Assembly: GCF_001005085.2 (NCBI RefSeq)
Contig: NZ_LBMU02000023.1
Coordinates: 62,001-126,000 of the forward strand
Direction: 5' to 3'
Length of the DNA stretch: 64,000 nucleotides
Origin: Streptomyces humi
GTDB lineage: Bacteria; Actinomycetota; Actinomycetes; Streptomycetales; Streptomycetaceae
Shown: positions 9,947 to 18,916 of the stretch, one piece after another
Position numbering within the stretch: the stretch's first letter is position 1
Layout: the number at the start of each line of letters is the position of its first letter
Made by a program: the position numbers and the translations under genes
The notes under the pieces: generated by a model
What the model saw: the letters and a program-made list of their open reading frames with translations, nothing else
Told to the model about the DNA's origin: nothing
The model's database searches: none

Positions 9947-12900
9947 CAGTACTCGACCTCCTGGCCGCGCCGGCGGATCACCGTCACCTCGTCACGCTGG
10001 TTGCCCGTCGGGCCCAGGTAGTTGAAGGCCCAGGACAGCTGTGCGTAGCCGCCGATCAGCTGCGAGGGCTTGAGGATCAGCCGGGTGAGCGTGTTGTGGA
10101 TGCCGCCGCGCATACCGGTGGTCTCCGACTTCGGGACGCCCACCGTGCGCTCCTGCGCGTGATGCATGTAGACCGTGCCGGCCGGCATCCGGTGCGAGAC
10201 GACCGCGCGGGCCACCACCACGCCGTTGCGGTTGACCGCCTCGACCCAGTCGTCGTCCGCGACCCCGATGGCGTCGGCGTCCTGCGGGGACATCCAGATG
10301 TTCTGGCCGCCCCGGGAGAGCGCGAGCATGAACAGGTTGTCCTGGTACTCGGAGTGGATCGACCACTTGTTGTGCGGGGTGAGGTAACGGACCGTCACCT
10401 CCCGCTGCCCGTCCGAGCCGAGCCGGGGCTCGCCGAAGAGCCGGTGCATGTCGAGCGGCGGCCGGTACACCGGCAGCGCCTCACCCAGCTCGTGCATCCA
10501 GTCGTGGTCGAGGAAGAACTGCTGGCGGCCGGTGAGCGTGTGCCAGGGCTTGAGGTGCTCGGTGTTCAGGACGAACGCCGTGTACCTGCGGCCGCCGGAC
10601 TCGCTGCCGGACCACTCCGGCGAGGTGATCACCGGCACCGGGGCCGCCTGGGTGTCCGCGTAGGTGACCCGCCTGCCCTCGTGCTCGGCGGCCAGGTGTG
10701 CCATCTCCTGCCCGGTCCGCTGCTCCAGGGTGCGGAAACCCTGGGTGGCGAGGCGGCCGTTGGTGGTACCGGACAGCGCCAAAATGGCGTTCGCGGCCTT
10801 CACCGCGGTGTCGAGCGAGGGACGGCCCTGATGTCCGACGCCGTTCGACTCCCGCAGCCGGTCGACCTCTTCACCCGGCCGCAGCACGATCCCCTTGGCG
10901 GGCAGCCCCAGTTCCTCCACCAGGGGACCGAGCGCCGCGAACCTGGCGCCGATCGCCGTGTAGTCCCGCTCCACCACCGTCAGGCTCGGCATGGTCTCGC
11001 CGGGAACCGGCTCGCACTCCCCGCGCCTCCAGTCCCGCACCACCCCGCCGGGCTGGGCGGTCTCGCCCGGGGTGTCGTGCTGGAGCGGTGCGGCCACCAG
11101 GTCCCGGCGCACCCCGAGATGTCCCACCGCCAGCTCGCTCAGCCGCTCCGCCAGCGCCTTGAAGGTGTCGAAGTCGGTGCGCGCCTGCCAGGGCGGGTCC
11201 ACGGCCGGGGTGAAGGCGTGCACGTAGGGATGCATGTCCGTGGACGACAGGTCGTGCTTCTCGTACCAGGTGGCGGCGGGCAGCACGACGTCCGACAGCA
11301 GGGTGGAGGACGTCTGCCGGAAGTCCAGGGAGAGCAGCAGGTCGAGCTTGCCCTCGGGCGCCTCGTCCCGCCACCGCACGTCACGGGGACGCTGGTCCGG
11401 GGCCGCCTCAGCGGCGCGCAGCGAGGAGTGCGTGCCGAGCAGGTGCTTGGTGAAGTACTCGGCGCCCTTCGCCGACGAACCGAGGAGATTGGCCCGCCAC
11501 AGGGTCAGCACCCGCGGCCAGTTCTCCGGCGCGTCCGGGTCCTCGCAGGCGAACTTCAGCGTCCCCGCCCGGAGTTCGGCCACCGCTGCTGCCACCGGAT
11601 CGCCGGCCGCCCCGCCCAGTTCCAGAGGGTTGCGGTCGAAGGTCGGATACGACGGCATCCAGCCCACACGGGCCGACAGCGCCAGGCAGTCGGCGCCCGT
11701 CATGCCCGCGAACCTGCCCTCACCCAGCGGCGAGGCCAGCACGTCGGCGCCGAACCGGTCGTAGCGCCACTGGTCGGTGTTGAGGAACCAGTACGCGGTG
11801 CCGATCATCTGACGTGGCGGCCGGGACCAGTCGTTGGCCGAGGCCAGCGAGGCCCAGCCGGTCACCGGGCGGCACTTCTCCTGGCCGACGTAGTGCGCCC
11901 AGCCGCCCTCGTTGCGGCCCTGGCAGCCGGTCAGCTGGAGCAGGGCCAGGAATGCCCGGTAGATGGTCTCGGAGTGGAACCAGTGGTTGGTGCCCGCGCC
12001 CATCAGGATCATGCAGCGGCCCTTGGAACGCTCCGCGGTCCGCGCGAACTCCCTGGCGATCTTCACGCACTTGGCGGCCGGGACCGAGGTGTGCCGCTCC
12101 TGCCAGGCCGGGGTGCCGGGGGTACGGGCGTCCTCGTAGTGGGTGGGCCAGCTGCCGGGCAGACCGGTCCGCCACACCCCGTACTGCGCCAGCAGCAGAT
12201 CGAAGACGGTGGTCACGAGGGGGCCCCCGGGACCGCCCAGCCGGGTCGCCGGCACCCCGCGCCGCAGCACCTCGCCGCGCCCCTGGCCGTGCTCGCCGCC
12301 GTCCGTGTCGAAACGCGGCAGCAGCACCTCGACCCCGGCCGCCACCTCACTGCCGTACAGGGTCAACTGCGGTTCGATGGCGCCCAGTTCGAGATTCCAG
12401 CGGCCCTTGCCCGACTCGGTCCAGCGGAAGCCGAGGGAACCGTTCGGGACGACCGCGCGGCCGGACGCCGTGTCCAGGACGACCGTCTTCCACTCGGCCC
12501 CCTCGCCCGCCTGCCCCAGGTCGGCGGCGCGCAGGAACTTGCCCGGCACGTACGCGCCGTCCCGCTCGGTGAGCGTCACCAGGAACGGCAGGTCCGTGAA
12601 CCGCCGTACGTAGTCCGCGAAGAACGGCGTCTCGCGGTCGACGAAGAACTCCTTCAGGATGACGTGGCCCATCGCCAGGGCCAGCGCGCCGTCCGTGCCG
12701 GGGTGCGGGTGCAGCCACTCGTCCGCGAACTTCGCGTTGTCCGCGTAGTCCGGGGAGACCACGACGACCTTCTGACCCCGGTAGCGGGCCTCCGCCATCC
12801 AGTGCGCGTCCGGGGTACGGGTCACCGGGACGTTGGAACCCCACATCATCAGATAGGCCGCGTCCCACCAGTCACCCGACTCCGGGACGTCCGTCTGGTC

Positions 12901-13629
12901 GCCGAAGACCTGCGGCGAGGCCACCGGCAGGTCGGCGTACCAGTCGTAGAAGGAGAGCATCGGGGCGCCGATGAGGGAGTGGTACCGGGCGCCGGCCGCG
13001 TGCGACACCATCGACATCGCCGGGATGGGGGAGAAACCGGCGATCCGGTCCGGGCCGTACGTCCTGATGGTGTGCACCTGGGCGGCGGCGACGATCTCCA
13101 CCGCCTCGTCCCAGGTCGCACGGACGAGACCGCCCTTGCCGCGCGCCCGCTGGTAGCGGCGGCGGCGCTCGGGGTCGCTCTGGATGTCCGCCCAGGCGTC
13201 CACCGGATCCGGGAGCCGGGTCTTCGCCTCCCGGTACATCTCGAGGAGCACGCCCCGGACGTACGGGTACCGCACCCGGGTCGGCGAGTACGTGTACCAG
13301 GAGAACGCGGCCCCGCGCGGGCAGCCCCGCGGCTCGTACTCGGGGCGGTCGGGACCGACCGACGGGTAGTCCGTCTCCTGGGTCTCCCAGGTGATGATGC
13401 CGTCCTTGACGTACACCTTCCAGCGGCAGGAACCCGTGCAGTTCACGCCGTGCGTGGAGGCCACGACCTTGTCGTGGCTCCAGCGGTCCCGGTAGAAGGC
13501 GTCCGCCTCCCGGCCGCCGGTCAGCGCCACGCTGTGCAGGTCGGGCGCGGGCGTGCCGGGCCGGAAGAACCGGGCGACGCCCAGCAGCGCCGCGCCGGGC
13601 TCCTTCGGGGGTGTCTGCGTGTCGGTCAC
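9946..13629 (-). CDS. narG: respiratory nitrate reductase alpha subunit (Mo-bisMGD)
   Basis: A 1227-residue catalytic subunit reducing nitrate to nitrite. The N-terminal FS0 cluster motif HGVNCTGSC (His60, Cys64, Cys68) is followed by a further Cys in RGCPRGAAFSWY. The YADLPVASPQVFGDQTDVPES segment holds the Asp that ligates molybdenum in the NarG class. The start is GTG at 13629, with GGGAG six bases upstream. No twin-arginine signal is seen, consistent with a cytoplasm-facing NarGHI. No narK transporter is adjacent. The upstream region carries a 26-bp tandem array. The arrangement matches a Streptomyces nar2-type operon. Confidence 0.95.
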   Translation of the reverse strand: MTDTQTPPKEPGAALLGVARFFRPGTPAPDLHSVALTGGREADAFYRDRWSHDKVVASTHGVNCTGSCRWKVYVKDGIITWETQETDYPSVGPDRPEYEPRGCPRGAAFSWYTYSPTRVRYPYVRGVLLEMYREAKTRLPDPVDAWADIQSDPERRRRYQRARGKGGLVRATWDEAVEIVAAAQVHTIRTYGPDRIAGFSPIPAMSMVSHAAGARYHSLIGAPMLSFYDWYADLPVASPQVFGDQTDVPESGDWWDAAYLMMWGSNVPVTRTPDAHWMAEARYRGQKVVVVSPDYADNAKFADEWLHPHPGTDGALALAMGHVILKEFFVDRETPFFADYVRRFTDLPFLVTLTERDGAYVPGKFLRAADLGQAGEGAEWKTVVLDTASGRAVVPNGSLGFRWTESGKGRWNLELGAIEPQLTLYGSEVAAGVEVLLPRFDTDGGEHGQGRGEVLRRGVPATRLGGPGGPLVTTVFDLLLAQYGVWRTGLPGSWPTHYEDARTPGTPAWQERHTSVPAAKCVKIAREFARTAERSKGRCMILMGAGTNHWFHSETIYRAFLALLQLTGCQGRNEGGWAHYVGQEKCRPVTGWASLASANDWSRPPRQMIGTAYWFLNTDQWRYDRFGADVLASPLGEGRFAGMTGADCLALSARVGWMPSYPTFDRNPLELGGAAGDPVAAAVAELRAGTLKFACEDPDAPENWPRVLTLWRANLLGSSAKGAEYFTKHLLGTHSSLRAAEAAPDQRPRDVRWRDEAPEGKLDLLLSLDFRQTSSTLLSDVVLPAATWYEKHDLSSTDMHPYVHAFTPAVDPPWQARTDFDTFKALAERLSELAVGHLGVRRDLVAAPLQHDTPGETAQPGGVVRDWRRGECEPVPGETMPSLTVVERDYTAIGARFAALGPLVEELGLPAKGIVLRPGEEVDRLRESNGVGHQGRPSLDTAVKAANAILALSGTTNGRLATQGFRTLEQRTGQEMAHLAAEHEGRRVTYADTQAAPVPVITSPEWSGSESGGRRYTAFVLNTEHLKPWHTLTGRQQFFLDHDWMHELGEALPVYRPPLDMHRLFGEPRLGSDGQREVTVRYLTPHNKWSIHSEYQDNLFMLALSRGGQNIWMSPQDADAIGVADDDWVEAVNRNGVVVARAVVSHRMPAGTVYMHHAQERTVGVPKSETTGMRGGIHNTLTRLILKPSQLIGGYAQLSWAFNYLGPTGNQRDEVTVIRRRGQEVEY

Positions 13630-13696
13630 CTGCGCTCCCTTGCCGGCCCCTCGGTCCGACGCTAGGGGCAGGCACGGGAACGCACCCGTTCAGGGC

Positions 13697-13812
13697 GCCC
13701 GGACGGGTCACCGGAGCAGGACGCCGGGACGGGTCACCGGAGCAGGACGCCGGGACGGGTCACCGGGGCAGGGCGCCCGGACGGGTCACCGGGGCAGGGC
13801 GCCCTTGACGGG
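13697..13812 (+). repeat. 26-bp tandem repeat upstream of narG
   Basis: Four full units begin at 13697, 13723, 13749 and 13775 and a broken fifth at 13801. The consensus is GCCGGGACGGGTCACCGG followed by AGCAGGAC; the last two full units end GGCAGGGC. The array lies between the narG start (13629) and the stop of the DUF574 methyltransferase (13813), in the only place a narGHJI promoter could be unless transcription reads through from upstream. Confidence 0.9.
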
Positions 13813-14628
13813 TCAGGGCTTGCGGGCGACCCCGCCGTACACCGGCACGATGCCCTCCTGCTGGAGCGCCACGTCCTCGGGGTCCGGGCGCCAGCCGGAG
13901 ACCGGGATCACGCCGGGGCCGAGCAGCTCCAGGCCGTCGAAGAAACGCGAGAACTCGGGCAGTGAACGCGGGTGGAAGGGCGTCCCGCTGCGCCGGAAGT
14001 TCGCCGCCGCCTGCTCGATGGCCGCCGGGCTGAGGTCCGGGGTGACCTGGGAGAGGATCAGATGGCTGCCCGGGGCGAGCGCGTCGACGTACCGCTTCAG
14101 CAGTCCGTGCACGTCGTCGCCGTCCGGGTCGTCGCCCAGGTAGTGGGTCAGAGCCACCAGCGACAGCGCGATCGGCTGCCCGAAGTCCAGGGTCTCGGCG
14201 GCCTCGGCCAGCAGGGTGCCGGGGTCGCGGACGTCGGCGTGCACATAGGCGGTGGCGCCCTCGGGGGTGCCGCGCAGCAGGGCCTCCGCGTGACGCAGCA
14301 CGATCGGGTCGTTGTCGGCGTACACCACCCTCGCCTCGGCTGCGACGCCCTGTGCGACCTGGTGCAGGTTGGGCTCGGTGGGGATGCCCGTGCCGATGTC
14401 CAGGAACTGGCGGGTGCCCGACTCGGCGACGGTCCGCACCGCCCGCTGCATGAACCGGCGGTTGGCGCGCGCCCCGCGCAGCACGGTGCCGTCCACCGCC
14501 AGGATCTTCCGGGCGAGTTCCTCGTCCACCGGGTAGTTGTCCTTGCCGCCCAGCCACCAGTCGTACACCCGCGCCGGGTGCGGCCGGCTGGTGTCGACGG
14601 CGGGGGGCGCGGGCTCGGATGCGGTCAC
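13813..14628 (-). CDS. SAM-dependent methyltransferase, DUF574/PF04672 type
   Basis: A 271-residue protein of the actinobacterial methyltransferase family. Features are the N-terminal ARVYDWWLGGKDNYPVD, SAM-binding FLDIGTGIPTEPNLHQVAQ, and the central motif QPIALSLVALTHYL. The GTG start at 14628 has GGAG eight bases upstream, and the conserved PHPARVYDW begins about 15 residues in. These proteins are abundant in Streptomyces next to XRE/DUF397 pairs and their substrates are unknown. It follows the XRE/DUF5753 regulator by 62 bases on the same strand, suggesting co-transcription. Confidence 0.88.
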   Translation of the reverse strand: MTASEPAPPAVDTSRPHPARVYDWWLGGKDNYPVDEELARKILAVDGTVLRGARANRRFMQRAVRTVAESGTRQFLDIGTGIPTEPNLHQVAQGVAAEARVVYADNDPIVLRHAEALLRGTPEGATAYVHADVRDPGTLLAEAAETLDFGQPIALSLVALTHYLGDDPDGDDVHGLLKRYVDALAPGSHLILSQVTPDLSPAAIEQAAANFRRSGTPFHPRSLPEFSRFFDGLELLGPGVIPVSGWRPDPEDVALQQEGIVPVYGGVARKP

Positions 14629-14690
14629 GGTGTCTGCTCCTCGGGATGCTTCGCGGTGCTTGCGCTCGGGGTCATGGGCGGTGCGTGGGC

Positions 14691-15554
14691 TCAGAGCTCG
14701 TCGCGGTACTTCCGCAGCAGTTCCTCGGTCCGCTGCGCCGAGGCGGCCCGGGCCGTCATGTGGTCCAGCACCTCCAGATGCGCCCCGACCTCGTCCCGGG
14801 AGTCCAGGTACAGGGCGCCGGTCAGGTACTCGGTGAACACCATGTCCGGCAGTTCGGGCTCGGCGAACCGGAACAGCGTGAACGGCGCGTACGTCCCCGG
14901 GTGCGGACCACTGGCGAACTCGGCGAGCTGAAGGGTGATCCGGTCCCGTTCGACGAGGGCCAGCAGCTTGTCGACCTGCTCGCGCATCACCCCGCAGTCG
15001 CCGCTCACCGGGCGGCGCAGCACGGTCTCGTCCATGATCACCCACAGGTGGGGCGGATCGTCCTGCTCCAGCAGCCGCTGCCTGGTCATGCGCAGCGCCA
15101 CGTGCCGTTCCACGGCCGCCGGGTCGGCATGGCCGATCGTCCCGGCCTCCATCACGGCCCGCGCGTACGCCTCGGTCTGCAACAGGCCGGGGAAGAAGTG
15201 CGGTTCGTAGGAGCGGATGACCCGGGCGGCGCCCTCCAGGCTCACGTACAGGCTGAACCAGTCCGGCAGCACGTCGTGGAACCGCTGCCACCAGCCCGGC
15301 TGGTTGGCCTCCTCGGCCAGCCGCACGAACGCGCCCTGTTCCTCCTCGGGCACCCCGTACGTCTCCAGCAGCACCTGGACGTACGGGATCTTCAGCGCGA
15401 CCTCGGCCATCTCCATCCGCCGCACGGTGGCCTGCGCCACCCGCAGTACCCGCGCCGCTTCGTCCCGGCCCAGGCCCGCCGCCTCCCGCAGTTCCTGAAG
15501 CCGTTTGCCGAGCACGACCTGACCGACCGTGGGCGCAGCACGCCGCTCACTCAC
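14691..15554 (-). CDS. XRE-family regulator with DUF5753 domain
   Basis: A 287-residue protein. A helix-turn-helix of the lambda-repressor type occupies about residues 14-60 (LGKRLQELREAAGLGRDEAA... TVRRME). The rest is the DUF5753 ligand or partner domain, with the hallmark SYEPHFFPGLLQTEAYARAV. The GTG start at 15554 immediately precedes SERRAAP. Such regulators usually sit beside a small DUF397 protein; none is visible here, and the downstream partner is a DUF574 methyltransferase instead. The family includes development- and antibiotic-linked regulators (BldB/WhiJ-like systems), but this member's target is unknown. Confidence 0.85.
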   Translation of the reverse strand: MSERRAAPTVGQVVLGKRLQELREAAGLGRDEAARVLRVAQATVRRMEMAEVALKIPYVQVLLETYGVPEEEQGAFVRLAEEANQPGWWQRFHDVLPDWFSLYVSLEGAARVIRSYEPHFFPGLLQTEAYARAVMEAGTIGHADPAAVERHVALRMTRQRLLEQDDPPHLWVIMDETVLRRPVSGDCGVMREQVDKLLALVERDRITLQLAEFASGPHPGTYAPFTLFRFAEPELPDMVFTEYLTGALYLDSRDEVGAHLEVLDHMTARAASAQRTEELLRKYRDEL

Positions 15555-15820
15555 GCCACGCCTCCCCTACGTGCACAAGTACGCGTGCAGTGTGCCACGC
15601 GATGCCGCTCTCGCACATGTTGTCGAGGCAGACTCCTGTATCTACGCGCGGAGCCGCCCGTGCGTCAACCCGTCGGCGTGCAGGGCCACTTGACGGCCGT
15701 GCCGTCCGCCGGCGGGAACCCGGGGGCGATCACGGTCGCGTCGCGCCCCCGGCCGGGCCGCCGGCCCGTACGCTCGGGAACCGCGCAAGCCGCCGCAGTC
15801 CCAGGGAAGGAAGCCCCACC

Positions 15821-16126
15821 ATGGCCGTCGAACCGCTGTCCCAGAAGGAGATCGAGGACCGGCTGACGGAGCTGCCGGGCTGGTCGGTGGACGACGACCG
15901 GCTCGTCCGCGCCTACCGCCTCGACTCGCACTTCGCGGCCGCCGCGCTGGTCGTGCACATCGCCCGCGTCCAGGACGAACTCGACCACCACTCCGACCTC
16001 ACCCTCGGCTACCACACGGTCGCCCTCGCGGTGAACACCCACAGCGTGGGCGGCGCGGTCACCGCCAAGGACTTCGAACTCGCCCGCAGGGTGGAGGACA
16101 TCGCTCCCGGTCACGGCGCACACTGA
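15821..16126 (+). CDS. 4a-hydroxytetrahydrobiopterin dehydratase (pterin carbinolamine dehydratase)
   Basis: A 101-residue protein. The signature DHHSDLTLGYHTVALAVNTHS contains the active-site histidines (His56, His57 and His74). The enzyme dehydrates 4a-hydroxytetrahydropterin, recycling the cofactor of aromatic amino-acid hydroxylases; homologues also serve in molybdopterin metabolism or as DCoH-like proteins. AGGGAAGGAAG lies just upstream of the ATG. No hydroxylase gene is adjacent. The methyltransferase downstream starts 6 bases after its stop. Confidence 0.9.
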   Translation: MAVEPLSQKEIEDRLTELPGWSVDDDRLVRAYRLDSHFAAAALVVHIARVQDELDHHSDLTLGYHTVALAVNTHSVGGAVTAKDFELARRVEDIAPGHGAH

Positions 16127-16131
16127 GCGAT

Positions 16132-16872
16132 GTGCTGGACTACGACAAGGAAGCCGGGGTCTACGACGCGACGCGCGGTGGCGAGCCCCGCGCCGAGGCG
16201 GCGGCCGGCGCCGTCCTCGGTCTGATACCCGACCGCCCCGGCCGGCTCCTCGACCTCGCCTGCGGCACCGGCATCGTCACGCGCCGGCTGGCCGCCGCCC
16301 GTCCCGCGCTCCGCGTCACCGGCGCCGACCGCGCACCCGGCATGGCACGGATGGCGGCGGCCCGGCTGCCGGGGGCGGTCGTGCTCGCCGACAGCCGCCG
16401 CCTCCCCTTCCCGGACGCCACGTTCGACGCGGTCACCACGGTCTGGCTGCTCCACCTCGTACCGGACCCCGCCGAGGTCCGTGCGATCGTCGCGGAGTGC
16501 GCGCGCGTGCTGCGCCGCGGCGGGGTGTACGTCACCACCGTCGACAAGGCCGCCGCGCACGACGTCGGCAGCGACATCGACGCGGTGCTCGCCGACCGCC
16601 CGCGCCGCCCGCCCCCGGACGCGGCCGCCGACGTCACGGCGCTCGCCCGGGACAGCGGGCTGCCTCCCGCCGGACAGACCGCCTTCGTCGGCCTCGGCCA
16701 GGGCCGCAGTCCCCGCTCCACCATCGCCGACCTGCGCCGTGGCTGGTTCACCCTGCTGCGCGCCGGCGACCCCCGGATCGAGGAGTTCACCGGCCGGCTG
16801 GCGGCCCTGCCCGACCAGGACCGCCCGCGCCCCGACCCGCGCTTCGGCGTCCGGGCGTACCGCAAGCCCTGA
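16132..16872 (+). CDS. class I SAM-dependent methyltransferase
   Basis: A 246-residue Methyltransf_11-type enzyme. SAM-binding motif I is LLDLACGTGIV, followed by an acidic loop GADRAPGMA, motif II LPFPDATFDAVTTVWLLHLV and post-motif LRRGGVYVTT. The start is GTG at 16132, 6 bases after the pterin dehydratase stop, so the two form an operon. The YDKEAGVYDATRGG opening resembles UbiE/menaquinone-type C-methyltransferases, but the substrate cannot be assigned. Confidence 0.85.
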   Translation: MLDYDKEAGVYDATRGGEPRAEAAAGAVLGLIPDRPGRLLDLACGTGIVTRRLAAARPALRVTGADRAPGMARMAAARLPGAVVLADSRRLPFPDATFDAVTTVWLLHLVPDPAEVRAIVAECARVLRRGGVYVTTVDKAAAHDVGSDIDAVLADRPRRPPPDAAADVTALARDSGLPPAGQTAFVGLGQGRSPRSTIADLRRGWFTLLRAGDPRIEEFTGRLAALPDQDRPRPDPRFGVRAYRKP

Positions 16873-16984
16873 ACCGGCCGACGCGGAAACCAAGTTGGCG
16901 CAAAGCAACGGCAACGAGACGACATGCGACGGCGACTGACGGTGCGACCACGCAACCCGTCCGTCCTCTCTGGAGGTTCGTCCC

Positions 16985-18859
16985 GTGCAGCACCCGCGCC
17001 CGCACCGCAGACACCGCTTCCTGCTCCCGGCGGTCACCGCGACCGCGGCACTGATCGCCGCCGGTCTCACCGCGCTCTCTCCCACCCCGGCCGCGGCGGC
17101 CACCGCCCGTCAGGTCGAGGCGCTCGACCGGGGTGTGGTCAGCGTCCACACCGACGCGGGCAACCTGGTCAGCTGGCGCTGGCTGGGCACCGACCCCGAC
17201 AACGTCTCCTTCAACGTCTACCGCGCCGGTACGAAGGTCAACTCGACGCCGGTCACCGGCTCCACGAACTACTTCCACACCGGCGCCCCGGCCCAGGCCG
17301 ACTACACGGTCCGCGCGATCGTGGGCGGCGTCGAACAGGCCGACTCGGTCCACGCGATCCAGTTCCGCACGGGATACAAGGACGTCCCCATCACCCCGCC
17401 CGCCGGCGGCACCACCCCCGACGGCGTCTCCTACACCTACGAGGCGAACGACGCGTCCGTCGGCGACCTCGACGGCGACGGCCGGCTGGACTTCGTCCTC
17501 AAGTGGCAGCCGACGAACGCCAAGGACAACTCCCAGTCCGGCTACACCGGCGCCACGATCCTGGACGGCATCACCCTCGACGGCACCCGGCTGTGGCGCG
17601 TCGACCTGGGTAGGAACATCCGCTCGGGCGCCCACTACACCCAGTTCCAGGTGTACGACTACGACGGCGACGGCAAGGCCGAGGTCGCCGTGAAGACGGC
17701 GGACGGCACGGTCGACGGCACCGGCACGGTGATCGGCAGCGCCACCGCCGACTACCGCAACTCCAGCGGCTACGTCCTGTCCGGCCCCGAGTACCTGACC
17801 ATGTTCAACGGGCAGACCGGCAAGGCCATGGGCACCGTCGACTACGTCCCGGCCCGCGGCACGGTCTCCTCGTGGGGCGACTCCTACGGCAACCGGGTCG
17901 ACCGCTTCCTCGCCGGTACCGCCTACCTGGACGGCTCCCGTCCCTCCCTGATCGAGGCGCGCGGTTACTACACCCGCACGGTGATCGCCGCCTGGGACTG
18001 GCGGAACGGCGCCTTCACCCGCCGCTGGACCTTCGACACCAACTCCTCCACCAACTCCGGCAAGGGCTACGACGCCCAGGGCAACCACCAGCTCTCCGTC
18101 GCGGACGTCGACGGGGACGGCAAGGACGAGATCGTGTACGGCTCGATGGCCGTCGACGACAACGGCTCCGGCCTGTGGACCACGAAGAACGGCCACGGCG
18201 ACGCCATGCACGTCGGTGACCTCGACCCGTCCCGTCCCGGTCTGGAGGAGTTCAAGGTGGACGAGGACAGCTCCAAGCCCTCCTCCTGGATGGCCGACGC
18301 GAAGACCGGCGAGATCCTCTGGTCCACCGACCCCGACGGGGACAACGGCCGGGGCGTCTCCGGGGACGTCTGGGCGGGCAGCGCTGGCGCCGAGTCCTGG
18401 TCGTCGCACGCGGACGGCGTCCGCGACCCCCAGGGCACGGTGGTCGCGAGCCGCAAACCCTCCAGTACCAACTTCCTCTCCTGGTGGGACGGCGACCCGG
18501 TGCGCGAACTCCTCGACGACACCCACATCGACAAGTACGGCACGTCCTCCGACACGCGTCTCCTGACCGGCGCGGGCGTCCACTCGAACAACACCACCAA
18601 GGCCACTCCGTCCCTCTCCGGCGACATCCTCGGCGACTGGCGCGAGGAGGTCGTCTGGCCGACGACGGACAACACGGCCCTGCGCATCTACTCCACCCCG
18701 TACGAGACGAGCACCCGCATCACCACCCTCCTCCACGACACCCAGTACCGCACGGCCCTGGCCTGGCAGAACACCGCCTACAACCAGCCCCCGCACCCGA
18801 GCTTCTTCCTCGGCGACGGAATGCCCACGGCACCCCGGCCGTCGGTGTACACGCCCTGA
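16985..18859 (+). CDS. secreted rhamnogalacturonan lyase, PL11
   Basis: A 624-residue secreted enzyme. A Sec signal (basic start, hydrophobic core about residues 12-30, cleavage after the AAAA stretch near 37) precedes the PL11 domain ARQVEALDRGVVSVH. Several Ca-binding loops of the DxDGDG type (VGDLDGDGRLD, VYDYDGDGKAE, VADVDGDGKDE) are typical of the eight-bladed propeller of PL11. PL11 enzymes cleave the alpha-1,4 link between rhamnose and galacturonate in RG-I by beta-elimination. The GTG start at 16985 follows TGGAGG. No carbohydrate-binding module is attached. It fits the pectin operon at 33-42 kb and the cellulases beside it. Confidence 0.92.
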   Translation: MQHPRPHRRHRFLLPAVTATAALIAAGLTALSPTPAAAATARQVEALDRGVVSVHTDAGNLVSWRWLGTDPDNVSFNVYRAGTKVNSTPVTGSTNYFHTGAPAQADYTVRAIVGGVEQADSVHAIQFRTGYKDVPITPPAGGTTPDGVSYTYEANDASVGDLDGDGRLDFVLKWQPTNAKDNSQSGYTGATILDGITLDGTRLWRVDLGRNIRSGAHYTQFQVYDYDGDGKAEVAVKTADGTVDGTGTVIGSATADYRNSSGYVLSGPEYLTMFNGQTGKAMGTVDYVPARGTVSSWGDSYGNRVDRFLAGTAYLDGSRPSLIEARGYYTRTVIAAWDWRNGAFTRRWTFDTNSSTNSGKGYDAQGNHQLSVADVDGDGKDEIVYGSMAVDDNGSGLWTTKNGHGDAMHVGDLDPSRPGLEEFKVDEDSSKPSSWMADAKTGEILWSTDPDGDNGRGVSGDVWAGSAGAESWSSHADGVRDPQGTVVASRKPSSTNFLSWWDGDPVRELLDDTHIDKYGTSSDTRLLTGAGVHSNNTTKATPSLSGDILGDWREEVVWPTTDNTALRIYSTPYETSTRITTLLHDTQYRTALAWQNTAYNQPPHPSFFLGDGMPTAPRPSVYTP

Positions 18860-18878
18860 GAACAGGGCCTGAGCACAG

Positions 18879-18910
18879 GAGGGCGCGCGCCCGGTGCGGC
18901 GCGCGCCCTC
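18879..18910. terminator. bidirectional terminator between PL11 and GH74
   Basis: GAGGGCGCGCGCC (18879-18891) and GGCGCGCGCCCTC (18898-18910) form a perfect 13-bp stem with a 6-base loop. It lies between the convergent PL11 and GH74 genes and can serve both. Confidence 0.85.
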
Positions 18911-18916
18911 GGTCGG

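Noticed and set aside
9992..13711. Long plus-strand open frames opposite narG and narH
   Set aside because: They lie antisense to well-supported nar genes, have Arg/Pro/Gly-rich composition typical of GC-rich shadow frames and show no motifs or ribosome binding sites.
13813..15554. Antiphage or toxin-antitoxin reading of the XRE/DUF574 pair
   Set aside because: Such pairs are widespread in Streptomyces, no nuclease or toxin gene is present, and DUF397 is missing; nothing here supports defence.
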